Positions 51,198-60,615 of a stretch of 64,000 nucleotides of DNA are shown piece by piece. The first letter of the stretch is position 1. Each line of letters begins with the position of its first letter. The notes below the pieces were generated by a model. It saw nothing but the letters and a program-made list of their open reading frames with translations. It was not told where the DNA came from and did not search any database. Position numbers and translations under genes: made by a program. This DNA comes from Rhizobium sp. NXC24. GTDB lineage: Bacteria > Pseudomonadota > Alphaproteobacteria > Rhizobiales > Rhizobiaceae. The stretch is from assembly GCF_002944315.1 (NCBI RefSeq), contig NZ_CP024311.1:3014501-3078500 (forward strand), in the 5' to 3' direction.

Positions 51198-52998
51198 GCC
51201 CGGCATCGCCTTGGGAATTGCCCGAAGCCGGGTGCTGATCTGGCCTCTGTACCGATGTCAACAGCACCGCGATCTCGTTGCCCGGCGAGGGATAACCGAT
51301 CGCATACCCCTGAAGTCCGTCACAACCGGCGCGCGCCAGGAGCCGCGCATGGTCCTCGGTTTCGACACCCTCGGCGATGACTTCGACGCTGAGCGCCCTC
51401 GCAATTTCCACGATCGAGCCAACAAGGCGGCGCTGTTCGTCCGAGACGGTAATTGCGGTCACCAACTGCCGGTCGATCTTCAGCCGCTTCGGTTTCAGCT
51501 TCACGAGGCCAATCAGTGAAGCATGGCCAGAGCCGAAATCGTCGATCTCGATCTCGATGCCCATCTGTTTGATCGCGTCGATATTGGCGAGCGTTTTGTC
51601 GTCGGGATCGTCGAGGAAGATCGTTTCGATCAGCTCGAAGGTGATGGTGTGAGGCGGTATGTTCAGAGCCCGCAGCCGTTCGATCAGGTTTGGATCGGCC
51701 AGGCGGCTCCCCGAGATGTTAACGGCAATGCGCGGCGGCGTCAGGCTCTGCATGGCCCAGTTGGCGCGGTCGAACAATACGCGGTTCAGGATGGCCGCAT
51801 CGATCTCGGCCGTCAGCCCATATTCCTCGGCCACTTTGAGGAAACCTGCCGGCGCCAGCAGCCCCTTCTCCGGGTGCCACCATCGGGCCAGAGCTTCCAG
51901 CCCCACGATCCGTCGGCTGCGCGCGTCCACCTGGATTTGATAGAAGGGCACGATTTCGTGCCGTATCAGCGCCAGTCGCAATTCCTCTGCCAATTGCCGT
52001 TCGGCCTGCAGATCGGATTGCAGTTTCGGCGTGAAGAATTCGACGCGGTTTCGGCCGAATTTCTTTGCCTGATAGAGGGCGATGTCGGATTCCGCCAGTA
52101 GATTGCCGGCCTCGCCAACGACGCTCCAGGCTGCGCCTATCGAGGCGCCCACCGGCAGCATCTCATGATGGAAGCGGATGTCGCGCCGCAGCCGCCATAA
52201 AATATCCTCGGCAATGGTTTTGAGGTCGTCGGCACCATCGATGTCGACCAGCACCACGACGAATTCATCGCCGCCAATGCGGGCGACCATGTCTTTAGCC
52301 GTAATCGACCCGGAAATCCGTACCGCCGCATTCTGCAGCGTCACGTCACCGGCTGCGTGCCCCCATTTGTCATTGATCTGCTTGAAGCAGTCGAGATCGA
52401 TGTGGAGGACGGCCAGCGTCTTGACCGCCGGATCGGCGCGCAGCTCCGCCAAGCGGCGATCGAAGTAGCGACGGTTGGGGAGGCCGGTAAGATAGTCGTG
52501 GTCGGCGGCATGTTCGATGCGGGCGCGGCTCTGCTCCAGCGCGATTGCGCGGGCTTCCGCGACCGCCTTCTGATTGGTAAGCTCGCGGTTAAGCAGGACA
52601 TCGGCCGTGACATCCCACTCCGCGCCGATGAAGGACGGCTCGCCGTCAGGCCCCTCATAGAAATGGGCGCGCGAGCGCAGATAACGTATCTCTCCTTCGG
52701 GCAGGATGATGCGAAATTGCGAGTTGTAGAAACCCTTTTCCGCAGTGGCTGCCTCGAACTCGGCGATTGCCCGCTCGACATCGTCGGGATGAAGAGCGTT
52801 CAGCCAGACCGCCGAGGACACTTTGCGATCGGTGGCGCCGGTCTGGTAGAGCTTGTGCATCTGCAGATCCCAGAGGATTTCCTCCTGGTTCAGGCTATGC
52901 TCCCAGACGCCGATTTGAGACGTCTCCAGTGCCAATTCCAACCTCCTCAAGAGGTCTTGGAACTCCTGTTCGGATCGCCCTGACACCGTCTCTTCCAC
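51160..52998 (-). CDS. PAS-GGDEF-EAL cyclic-di-GMP protein
   Basis: A 612-residue protein from GTG 52998 (AGGAGGGG about 9 nt upstream; ATG 53058 is an alternative adding 20 residues). An N-terminal PAS domain (about 15-135; FIGAEWDVTADV at the PAC end) is followed by a GGDEF domain with intact VARIGGDEFVVVLVDIDG. An EAL domain then shows IVGLEALARWWHP, VNISGSRLADP, DDFGSGHASL and VIAEGVETEDHARLL. Both catalytic motifs look intact, so it could make or degrade cyclic di-GMP. No membrane segment; cytoplasmic. Its 3' end overlaps yeiH. Confidence 0.94.
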   Translation of the reverse strand: MEETVSGRSEQEFQDLLRRLELALETSQIGVWEHSLNQEEILWDLQMHKLYQTGATDRKVSSAVWLNALHPDDVERAIAEFEAATAEKGFYNSQFRIILPEGEIRYLRSRAHFYEGPDGEPSFIGAEWDVTADVLLNRELTNQKAVAEARAIALEQSRARIEHAADHDYLTGLPNRRYFDRRLAELRADPAVKTLAVLHIDLDCFKQINDKWGHAAGDVTLQNAAVRISGSITAKDMVARIGGDEFVVVLVDIDGADDLKTIAEDILWRLRRDIRFHHEMLPVGASIGAAWSVVGEAGNLLAESDIALYQAKKFGRNRVEFFTPKLQSDLQAERQLAEELRLALIRHEIVPFYQIQVDARSRRIVGLEALARWWHPEKGLLAPAGFLKVAEEYGLTAEIDAAILNRVLFDRANWAMQSLTPPRIAVNISGSRLADPNLIERLRALNIPPHTITFELIETIFLDDPDDKTLANIDAIKQMGIEIEIDDFGSGHASLIGLVKLKPKRLKIDRQLVTAITVSDEQRRLVGSIVEIARALSVEVIAEGVETEDHARLLARAGCDGLQGYAIGYPSPGNEIAVLLTSVQRPDQHPASGNSQGDAGPTGFAGRQSAHS

Positions 52999-53092
52999 CG
53001 AGTTCGAACCCCTCCTGATATATGGAAAGTTTGCAAGATTTCGGCGGCATCTTTGCACCAGTGCCTTTAGCGATATTTAATAGGCCCTCAAT

Positions 53093-53116
53093 AGTTGCGG
53101 GCTTTTGCCCGCAACT
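53093..53116. terminator. Perfect hairpin between dehydratase and GGDEF-EAL genes
   Basis: AGTTGCGGGC (53093-53102), TTTT loop, GCCCGCAACT (53107-53116): 10-bp perfect stem 22 bp after the dehydratase stop on the minus strand. No T-run follows leftward, so it may be a processing or partial termination site. Confidence 0.6.
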
Positions 53117-53137
53117 CCCGTCGCAATCCATTTGTGG

Positions 53138-54922
53138 TTAATGATTGTGGCGCGGCGGATTGGCCGCGAGGTCACGGAAATCGGCAGCGCCATCGAGCAC
53201 CGCGCCATCGGAAAGTTGCGTGACCGAACGGCGATAGATGCGCTGCCACGGCGTCGCGTCCGGCGGAACCGCCGGAATGCCGTCACCCTTGCGCCGCTCG
53301 ATTTCCGCCTCGTCGACAAGCATGTCACAGCGGCCCTGATTGAAATCAATGCGAATGGTGTCGCCAGTCCTGAGCCATGCCAGGCCACCGCCAGCGGCAC
53401 TTTCCGGTGAGGCGTTGAGGATCGACGGGCTGTCGGCGGTCCCAGATTGGCGGCCGTCACCGATCGTCGGCAGGCTGCGGATGCCCCGCTTCAGCAACGC
53501 ATCCGGCGGCTGCATGTTGACCACCTCGGCAGAGCCCGGCCAACCGATCGGCCCTGCCCCGCGAATGACGAGGATCGTATTCTCATCGATACCGAGATCC
53601 GCATCGTTGATGCGCTTGTGATAGTCCTCTGATCCGTCGAACACTACCGCCCTGCCTTCGAATACGCCCTTCCTGCCCGGCTCCTGCAGATAGCGGCTGC
53701 GGAAATCCTCCGAAACGACGCTCATCTTCATGATAGCAAAATCGAAGAGATTGCCCTTCAGCACCAGGAATCCCGCCCGCTCCTTCAGTGGCTCAGCGAA
53801 AGGACGGATAACCTCGCGGTCCGTCGCTTCCCTCCCCTTCAGGTTCTCCGCCATGGTCTTACCGGTGACGGTCGGACAGTCGCCATCGAGCTTGCCCGCC
53901 TGCAGCAGCTCCCACATGATCGCCGGCACGCCGCCGGCGCGATGAAAACGCTCGCCCAGGTAGGCGCCTGCGGGCTGCACATTGGCCAGCAGCGGAATGT
54001 CGAAGCCGTGCACCTGCCAGTCCTCGGGATGAAGCTCGACGCCCGCATGCTTCGCCATGGCCGCAAGATGCGGTTGCGCATTGGTCGAACCGCCGATGGC
54101 AGAATTCACGCGGATGGCATTGAGGAAGGCCTGACGCGTCAGCACGTCCGAAGGCTTGATGTCGGCGAGAACCAGCTCGACCGCACGCCTTCCGGTGCGG
54201 TAAGCCATCTGGCCGCGCTCGCGGTAGGCGCCGGGAATGGCGGCACAGCCGGTCAGCGACATCCCAAGCGCTTCCGCCATGGCATTCATGGTCGAAGCAG
54301 TTCCCATGGTATTGCAATGGCCGATCGAGGGCGCCGAGGCGAGCGACGCCTCCATGAATTCCTCTTCGTCGATCTCGCCCGCCGCCAGCTTGCGGCGCGA
54401 CCGCCAGATCACCGTGCCGGAGCCCGCAAGCTCGCCCTCATGCCAGCCGTCGAGCATGGGGCCGCCGGACAGGACGATAGCCGGAATATTGACGGTCGAA
54501 GCCGCCATCAGCGCCGATGGCGTGGTCTTGTCGCAACCGGTCGTCAGCACAACGCCATCGAGCGGATAGCCATAAAGCACCTCGACAAGGCCGAGATAGG
54601 CAAGATTGCGGTCAAGCGCCGCGGTCGGGCGCTTGCAATTCTCGAAGATCGGATGGGTCGGGAATTCGATCGGAATGCCGCCGGCATCGCGAATGCCGTC
54701 GCGGACACGCTTGGCGAGATCGAGGTGATGACGGTTGCAAGGCGTCAAGTCGCTACCGCTCTGGGCGATGCCGATGATCGGCTTGCCGGAGCGTAGCTCC
54801 TCGGGCGTGATGCCATAATTCATGAAGCGCTCGAGATAGAGCGCGGTCATGTCGATATGATCCGGATTGTCGAACCAGTCCTGCGAACGCAGGCGGCGTT
54901 TGGAGATACCCTTGTCGGTCAT
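53138..54922 (-). CDS. IlvD/Edd-family sugar-acid dehydratase
   Basis: A 594-residue iron-sulfur dehydratase. Cluster Cys residues are expected in GSDLTPCNRHH, LTTGCDKTTPSALMAA and SIGHCNTMGTASTMNAMAEA. Length and the N-terminal LRSQDWFDNPDHIDMTALYL match the xylonate/arabinonate dehydratase branch rather than true dihydroxyacid dehydratase (IlvD) in valine/isoleucine synthesis. It removes water from an aldonic acid to give a 2-keto-3-deoxy acid. ATG 54922 is chosen; 33 upstream codons overlap the neighbouring gene. The dehydrogenase gene is 7 bp upstream in the same operon. Confidence 0.9.
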   Translation of the reverse strand: MTDKGISKRRLRSQDWFDNPDHIDMTALYLERFMNYGITPEELRSGKPIIGIAQSGSDLTPCNRHHLDLAKRVRDGIRDAGGIPIEFPTHPIFENCKRPTAALDRNLAYLGLVEVLYGYPLDGVVLTTGCDKTTPSALMAASTVNIPAIVLSGGPMLDGWHEGELAGSGTVIWRSRRKLAAGEIDEEEFMEASLASAPSIGHCNTMGTASTMNAMAEALGMSLTGCAAIPGAYRERGQMAYRTGRRAVELVLADIKPSDVLTRQAFLNAIRVNSAIGGSTNAQPHLAAMAKHAGVELHPEDWQVHGFDIPLLANVQPAGAYLGERFHRAGGVPAIMWELLQAGKLDGDCPTVTGKTMAENLKGREATDREVIRPFAEPLKERAGFLVLKGNLFDFAIMKMSVVSEDFRSRYLQEPGRKGVFEGRAVVFDGSEDYHKRINDADLGIDENTILVIRGAGPIGWPGSAEVVNMQPPDALLKRGIRSLPTIGDGRQSGTADSPSILNASPESAAGGGLAWLRTGDTIRIDFNQGRCDMLVDEAEIERRKGDGIPAVPPDATPWQRIYRRSVTQLSDGAVLDGAADFRDLAANPPRHNH

Positions 54923-54929
54923 GTCTTCC

Positions 54930-55814
54930 TCAAGTCTTTCCTCGAGCATTCTTGTCTTCGAGATACTGCAGCAAGCCGCTGTGATCGCTTTCACCGCCGC
55001 CCTGCTCCACGAATTCGGCAAACTCCGCCCTGACGGCTTCGGTCAACGGCAGATGCAGCGACAGGCTTTGAGCGGCGGCGAGAACGGCATCGAGGTCTTT
55101 CAGTTGGTTGCGCGACGTGCCGCCGGGTATGAAATTACGCTCGATCATGCGCTGGCCGTGCAGCTCCAGAATCCGGCTTTCGGCAAAGCCGCCGCGAATG
55201 GCGGTGCGAAACGCCTCGGGCGAACCGCCGCCGGCTTCGACCAGCAGCATGGCTTCCGCAATCGCGCCGATGGTGACCGCAACGATCTGCTGGTTCCCGA
55301 GCTTGGCAAGCTGGCCGGCGCCGCTGGGTCCCACACGGGTGACGCGGCCGAGCGGGGCCAGCACATCGCGGACGCTATCGATGACGTCGGCGTCACCGCC
55401 CGCCATGATCGCCAGCGTCCCGGCGGCCGCGCCGACCACGCCGCCGGAGACCGGGGCGTCGATATGATGAACGCCACGCTCAGCCAACTTTTCGGCATTC
55501 TCGCGGGCGAGCGGCGGCGGGATGGAGCTATTGTCGACCACGACGGCACCGGGCTCCAATGCTTCAGCGACACCGCTTCCGAACAGGACCTCACTGACCG
55601 CGCCGGCATTGGTCAGCATGGTGAACAAGACAGTGGCGCCCTTGGCCGCCTCCACCGCCGTCGCGGCGACTGTCGCACCATCGGCCGCCAATGCGTCCGC
55701 CTTGCTTCGGTCACGGTTCCAGACGGTGACGGCAAAACCGGCAGCGAGCAGCCGTCGCGCCATCGGGGCTCCCATCAATCCGGTCCCGAGAAAAGCTATC
55801 TTCCGATCGGTCAT
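54930..55814 (-). CDS. Beta-hydroxyacid dehydrogenase (3-hydroxyisobutyrate/tartronate-semialdehyde type)
   Basis: A 294-residue NAD(P)-dependent enzyme. It has IAFLGTGLMGAPMARRLLAA at the N-terminus, substrate motif HIDAPVSGGVVGAAAGTLAI, and catalytic Lys in AGQLAKLGNQQIVAVTIGAI. It is first gene of a pair with the sugar-acid dehydratase, so it probably acts on a sugar-acid-derived hydroxy or semialdehyde compound. Confidence 0.91.
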   Translation of the reverse strand: MTDRKIAFLGTGLMGAPMARRLLAAGFAVTVWNRDRSKADALAADGATVAATAVEAAKGATVLFTMLTNAGAVSEVLFGSGVAEALEPGAVVVDNSSIPPPLARENAEKLAERGVHHIDAPVSGGVVGAAAGTLAIMAGGDADVIDSVRDVLAPLGRVTRVGPSGAGQLAKLGNQQIVAVTIGAIAEAMLLVEAGGGSPEAFRTAIRGGFAESRILELHGQRMIERNFIPGGTSRNQLKDLDAVLAAAQSLSLHLPLTEAVRAEFAEFVEQGGGESDHSGLLQYLEDKNARGKT

Positions 55815-55947
55815 GCAAGGCGTCCTTCACTTTGCCTGACTGTTTGATAGACCCATGGCATCCGCATGCAAACGAAATTGGCAGGCCGGAACTAAATCTT
55901 CGAAAAACAAATTGGCCGAAATGGAAAATATCGAACCGACGTGAAAT

Positions 55948-55979
55948 AAAAAAAGGGGCGAGACCTTGCGGTCTCGCCC
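55948..55979 (-). terminator. Intrinsic terminator of the RND operon
   Basis: Read leftward, GGGCGAGACC pairs with GGTCTCGCCC (55979-55970 with 55965-55956) around a 4-nt loop and continues into CTTTTTTT. It lies 43 bp after the permease stop. Confidence 0.92.
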
Positions 55980-56021
55980 ACGACATATCGGGCACTGGGG
56001 GTACTGTCCGACACGATATTC

Positions 56022-59000
56022 CTATTCGGCGGCGATCGGGAGAACCTCTGCCGAATGGTTGTTGTCGTTATGGTGATGCTGCTTCAGCGGACGGTTGCCC
56101 GTCAGCCTGCGGATCAGCACGTAAAACACCGGCGTCATGAAGATGCCGAAGAACGTGACGCCGATCATGCCTGAGAACACCGCAACCCCCATAGCAGCGC
56201 GCATCTCGGCGCCGGCGCCCGTCGAGGTGACCAACGGCACGACACCCATGATGAAGGCCATGGAGGTCATCAGGATCGGGCGCAGACGCAGACGGCTGGC
56301 TTCGACAGCGGCCTGAACCGGGGTGCGGCCCTCGAATTCCAGCTCGCGGGCGAATTCCACGATCAGGATCGCGTTCTTCGCCGACAAGCCCACCAACACC
56401 ATCAAGCCGATCTGCGTGAAGATGTTATTGTCGCCCCCGATCAGCCAGACACCCGTCAACGCGGCGAGCACACCCATCGGCACGATCATGACGATCGCGA
56501 GCGGCAGGCTGACGCTTTCATACTGGGCTGCCAGCACGAGATAAACGAGCAACAGAGCCAGCGGGAAGATGATGACGCCCGAGCTGCCGGCCAGGATCTG
56601 CTGGTAGGTCAGGTCCGTCCATTCGAAGCCAATGCCCTTGGGCAGCGTTTCGTTGGCGATGCGCTCCACGGCAGCCTGGGCCTGGCCTGACGAGAAGCCC
56701 GGCGCCGGACCGCCGTTGATATCGGCGGCAAGGAAGCCGTTGTAACGCGTCGTCCGCTCCGGACCGGTGCTGGCCTCGACCTTCAACAGCGCCGACAGCG
56801 GGATCATCTGGCCCGATGCCGAACGAACCTTCAACTGGCCGATATCGCTTGCGTGAGCGCGGAACTTGGCGTCCGCCTGGACGCGCACGCTATAAGTACG
56901 GCCGAAAGCATTGAAGTCGTTGACATAGAGCGAACCCAGATAGATCTGCAGCGTGTCGAAGACATCGGTCACCGAGACACCCAGTTGCTCAGCCTTGGCG
57001 CGATCGAGATCGGCAAAGAGCTGCGGCACGTTGATCTGGTAGCTGGAGAACAGCCCGGTAAGTTCCGGCGCCTGATAGGCCTTGGCGAGGAACGCCTTGT
57101 TGGCCTCATCGAGCGCCTGGTAGCCGAGACCCGCTCGATCCTCGATCTGCATCTTGAAACCGCCGGTCGTGCCGAGGCCCTGGACGGGCGGCGGCGGGAA
57201 CATGGCGATGAAGGCATCCTGGATCGCGCCGAACTTCTGGTTCAACTGCATGGCGATGGCGCCGCCTGACAGGTTCGGCGTCGTGCGCTCCTCAAACGCT
57301 TTCAAGGTCACGAAGACGATGCCGGCGTTGGACGAGTTGGTGAAGCCGTTGATCGACAGGCCCGGGAAGGCGATCGCATGTTCGACGCCCGGCTGCTGCA
57401 TGGCGATGTCGCTCATCCGGTGAATGACGTCATCCGTGCGGTCGAGGGTGGCACCGTCAGGCAACTGCGCAAAGCCGATGAGGTACTGCTTGTCCTGCTG
57501 TGGCACGAAGCCGCCGGGAACGGCCTGGAACAGATAGTAGGTCGCGCCGATCAGCGCGATATAGACCACCATCACCAGGCTCTTCAGCGACAGGATGCCG
57601 CCGACGCCCTTGCCGTAGGCATTCGATCCGCGGTGGAACACCTTATTGAAGCCGCGGAAGAACCAGCCGAACAACACATCCATCACGCGCGTCAGCAGAT
57701 CCTTCGGCGCATGATGATCCTTCAACAGCATGGCCGCCAACGCCGGAGACAGCGTCAGCGAGTTGAAGGCGGAAATCACGGTCGAGATGGCGATCGTCAG
57801 CGCGAACTGGCGATAGAACTGGCCCGACAGACCGGAGATGAAGGCGAGCGGCACGAAGACGGCGACCAGCACCAAGGCAATCGCAATGATCGGGCCGGAG
57901 ACTTCCTTCATGGCACGATAGGTCGCATCGCGTGGACTGAGGCCGTTTTCGATATTTCGCTCGACGTTTTCGACGACCACGATGGCGTCGTCCACGACAA
58001 TACCGATCGCCAGCACCAACCCGAAGAGGCTGAGCGCGTTGATCGAAAAGCCGAAGACATACATCACCGCGAAAGTGCCGATGATCGAGACAGGAACGGC
58101 GATCAACGGAATGATCGACGCGCGCCAGGTCTGCAGGAACAGGATGACGACGACCACGACGAGCGCGATGGCTTCGAGCAGCGTATGAACGACCTTGTCG
58201 ATCGAAGCGCGTACGAACTGTGTGGTATCGTAGACGATCTCATACTTGACGCCATCGGGCATCGCCGTCTGCAGCTCGTTCATGGTCTTGATGACCTCGT
58301 CCGAGATGGTGATGGCGTTCGAACCCGGAGCCTGGAAGACCGGCACGGCAACTGCGGGCTTGCCGTCGAGCAGCGAGCGCAGCGAATAATCCGATGCACC
58401 GAGCTCGACGCGAGCGACGTCGCGCAGACGCGTAATTTCACCGTTGGTGCCGCTCTTGACGATGATGTTGCCGAATTCTTCCGGCGTCGTCAGGCGGCCC
58501 TGGGCGTTGACGGAGAGCTGGACGTCGAGACCGGGAACGCTGGGCGAAGCACCGATGATGCCGGCTGCGGCCTGGACGTTCTGCTGGCGGATGGCGGTGG
58601 CGATGTCGCTCGCAGCCAGACCACGTTCGGCGGCCTTTTGCGGATCGACCCAGACGCGCATCGAATAGTCGCCCGAACCGAACACCTGAACCTGACCGAC
58701 GCCTTCGATACGGGCAAGCCGGTCCTTGATGTTCAGCGTGGCGTAGTTACGCAGATAAGTGATGTCATAGCGATTGTCCGGTGAGATGAGGTTGACCACC
58801 ATCATCAAATCCGGCGAACTTTTGACAGTAGTGATGCCGAGGTCGCGAACGTCCTGCGGCAATCGTGGCTCGGCCTGCGAGACGCGGTTTTGCACCAGTT
58901 GCTGCGCCTTGTCCGGATCGGTGCCGAGCTTGAAGGTGACGGTCAGCGTCAGAAGACCGTCCGATGTCGCCTGGCTGTTCATATAGAGCATGCCGTCGAC

Positions 59001-59219
59001 GCCGTTGATCTGCTCTTCCAATGGCGTTGCCACGGTTTCGGCAATGACCTTCGGGTTGGCGCCCGGATATTGCGCGGTGACGACGATCGACGGCGGCACG
59101 ACTTCCGGATATTCCGAAATCGGCAGCAGCTTCATGCCGATCAGGCCGGCGACCAGAATAAGGACCGACAGAACTCCGGCAAACACCGGACGGTCGACGA
59201 AAAATCTTGAGATGTTCAT
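56022..59219 (-). CDS. RND efflux pump inner-membrane transporter
   Basis: A 1065-residue hydrophobe/amphiphile efflux (HAE1) permease of the AcrB/MexF/BepG type, a proton-driven exporter of drugs or other amphiphiles. The N-terminus ISRFFVDRPVFAGVLSVLIL and the TM4 proton-relay motif LAIGIVVDDAIVVVENVERN are clear, as is GPIIAIALVLVAVFVPLAFI. Twelve membrane helices and two large periplasmic loops fit the length. ATG 59219 is chosen over an upstream ATG 59294. It lies 126 bp after the adaptor gene with a hairpin between. No outer-membrane channel gene is adjacent. Confidence 0.96.
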   Translation of the reverse strand: MNISRFFVDRPVFAGVLSVLILVAGLIGMKLLPISEYPEVVPPSIVVTAQYPGANPKVIAETVATPLEEQINGVDGMLYMNSQATSDGLLTLTVTFKLGTDPDKAQQLVQNRVSQAEPRLPQDVRDLGITTVKSSPDLMMVVNLISPDNRYDITYLRNYATLNIKDRLARIEGVGQVQVFGSGDYSMRVWVDPQKAAERGLAASDIATAIRQQNVQAAAGIIGASPSVPGLDVQLSVNAQGRLTTPEEFGNIIVKSGTNGEITRLRDVARVELGASDYSLRSLLDGKPAVAVPVFQAPGSNAITISDEVIKTMNELQTAMPDGVKYEIVYDTTQFVRASIDKVVHTLLEAIALVVVVVILFLQTWRASIIPLIAVPVSIIGTFAVMYVFGFSINALSLFGLVLAIGIVVDDAIVVVENVERNIENGLSPRDATYRAMKEVSGPIIAIALVLVAVFVPLAFISGLSGQFYRQFALTIAISTVISAFNSLTLSPALAAMLLKDHHAPKDLLTRVMDVLFGWFFRGFNKVFHRGSNAYGKGVGGILSLKSLVMVVYIALIGATYYLFQAVPGGFVPQQDKQYLIGFAQLPDGATLDRTDDVIHRMSDIAMQQPGVEHAIAFPGLSINGFTNSSNAGIVFVTLKAFEERTTPNLSGGAIAMQLNQKFGAIQDAFIAMFPPPPVQGLGTTGGFKMQIEDRAGLGYQALDEANKAFLAKAYQAPELTGLFSSYQINVPQLFADLDRAKAEQLGVSVTDVFDTLQIYLGSLYVNDFNAFGRTYSVRVQADAKFRAHASDIGQLKVRSASGQMIPLSALLKVEASTGPERTTRYNGFLAADINGGPAPGFSSGQAQAAVERIANETLPKGIGFEWTDLTYQQILAGSSGVIIFPLALLLVYLVLAAQYESVSLPLAIVMIVPMGVLAALTGVWLIGGDNNIFTQIGLMVLVGLSAKNAILIVEFARELEFEGRTPVQAAVEASRLRLRPILMTSMAFIMGVVPLVTSTGAGAEMRAAMGVAVFSGMIGVTFFGIFMTPVFYVLIRRLTGNRPLKQHHHNDNNHSAEVLPIAAE

Positions 59220-59313
59220 GGCAGAACCCTCTCCAGGGGTAAACGCAAGGACACGAAGTCCAGGCCCGTCGGCGATATGCCGCGAGCATTTCAAAATCAG
59301 GGCATTGCATGAT

Positions 59314-59338
59314 CGCCGGGAGACTCGGCCTCCCGGCG
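59314..59338 (-). repeat. Intercistronic hairpin between adaptor and RND permease
   Basis: CGCCGGGAG (59314-59322) pairs with CTCCCGGCG (59330-59338) across 7 nt, just after the adaptor stop. It could protect the adaptor mRNA or reduce downstream expression. Confidence 0.6.
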
Positions 59339-59345
59339 AAATCGA

Positions 59346-60536
59346 TTACTGAGCGGCGGCGACTTTTTCTTCCGGCTTCGGATCGACCACGGCGCCCGGG
59401 CGAACCCGTTGCAGGCCGTTGACGATGACCCGATCACCGGCATTCAGCCCAGATTCGACGATGCGCTGGCCATCGGCCGTGTCGCCGAGGCTGATCTGGC
59501 GATAGACCACCTTGTTGTCGCCATCGACCACGAAGACGAACTTCTTGTCCTGATCGGTGCCGATCGCCCGCTCGCTGACGACCAGCTTGCTCTCGGCCTT
59601 CGGCTGGCCCATGCGCACGCGCACGAACTGACCCGGGATGAGACGCCCGCCGGGATTGTCGAAGACAGCGCGTACGGTGACAGTGCCGCTTGCCGCATCG
59701 ACTTCATTGTCGATCAGTTGCAGCTTGCCGTTGATCGGCGTGCCGCTGTCATTGGCGGTGCCGATCTGCACGGGGATCTGTTCGACCGGCGGAACCGCGC
59801 CATTCGTCGTCGGGAGTTGAGCAAGCGCCTGGGTAACAGTCTGTTCGCTCGCATTGAAGCTGGCGTAGATCGGATCGACAGAGACGAGCGTCGTCAGCGC
59901 CGGCGAAGCGGAGCCGGCAGCAACGAGGTTGCCGACGGTCACTTCGATCTTACCGACGCGACCGGCGATCGGGGCGCGAACCTCGGTATAGTCGAGGTTC
60001 AACTGCGCAGTCTGCAGCGCGGCTTGCGCCGCCTTCAGATTGGCATCGGCCTCGGCGTAGTTGCTGGCGCGCGTGTCCATGTCGCTCTGCGAAATCGTCT
60101 TGTTATCGGAGAGCTTCTGGCCACGGTCGACTTCGACCTTGGCGAGATCCAGCTTGGCCTTGGCTGCGCCAACTTCCGCCTGCGCCTGGGCGACGGCCGC
60201 CTCATAGGGTGCCTGGTCGATCGTCACCAGCAGGTCGCCCTGCTTGACCAGCGCGCCTTCGCGGAAGTGCACCGACTCGATGGCGCCGGCCACACGCGGA
60301 CGGACTTCCACACGGTCGATAGCTTCGAGCCGGCCGGAAAACTCCTGCCAGGTCGTGATGTCGCGTGCCTCGACGGCGGCGACGGTGACGGGGATCGCAG
60401 GCTTTGCAGCCGGGGCGGCCGTCTCGGTCGCCTGAGCGCCGCGGGGCAAATCCAGATAGAACGCCGCGCCTGCAACGGCCGCAGCAATACCCATGCCAGC
60501 GCCCCATAGGGCCCAGCGCTTACCGTTGGACTTCAT
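59346..60536 (-). CDS. RND efflux pump periplasmic adaptor
   Basis: A 396-residue membrane-fusion protein of the AcrA/MexE type. An N-terminal membrane anchor or signal (WALWGAGMGIAAAVAGAAFY) is followed by the lipoyl half-motif VRPRVAGAIESVHFREGALV, an alpha-hairpin (about 105-180; SQSDMDTRASNYAEADANLK), the second lipoyl half YTEVRAPIAGRVGKIEVTVG, and a beta-barrel domain. No lipobox Cys, so it is anchored by the helix. It is first gene of the pump operon. Confidence 0.95.
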   Translation of the reverse strand: MKSNGKRWALWGAGMGIAAAVAGAAFYLDLPRGAQATETAAPAAKPAIPVTVAAVEARDITTWQEFSGRLEAIDRVEVRPRVAGAIESVHFREGALVKQGDLLVTIDQAPYEAAVAQAQAEVGAAKAKLDLAKVEVDRGQKLSDNKTISQSDMDTRASNYAEADANLKAAQAALQTAQLNLDYTEVRAPIAGRVGKIEVTVGNLVAAGSASPALTTLVSVDPIYASFNASEQTVTQALAQLPTTNGAVPPVEQIPVQIGTANDSGTPINGKLQLIDNEVDAASGTVTVRAVFDNPGGRLIPGQFVRVRMGQPKAESKLVVSERAIGTDQDKKFVFVVDGDNKVVYRQISLGDTADGQRIVESGLNAGDRVIVNGLQRVRPGAVVDPKPEEKVAAAQ

Positions 60537-60615
60537 GTTAGTCTCTCCTGTTGATCCCGGCTTGGGGCACGGGATCGAAAATGCCTATCGGCTCGACATC
60601 ATCAGACTTAGCCGA

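Noticed and set aside
53138..54922. Biosynthetic ilvD
   Set aside because: Length, the N-terminal motif and pairing with a hydroxyacid dehydrogenase favour the sugar-acid dehydratase branch; no ilv genes are near.
57378..58784. 468-codon plus-strand frame over the RND permease
   Set aside because: Asp/His/Arg-rich shadow of the reverse-strand RND transporter, which has complete motifs.
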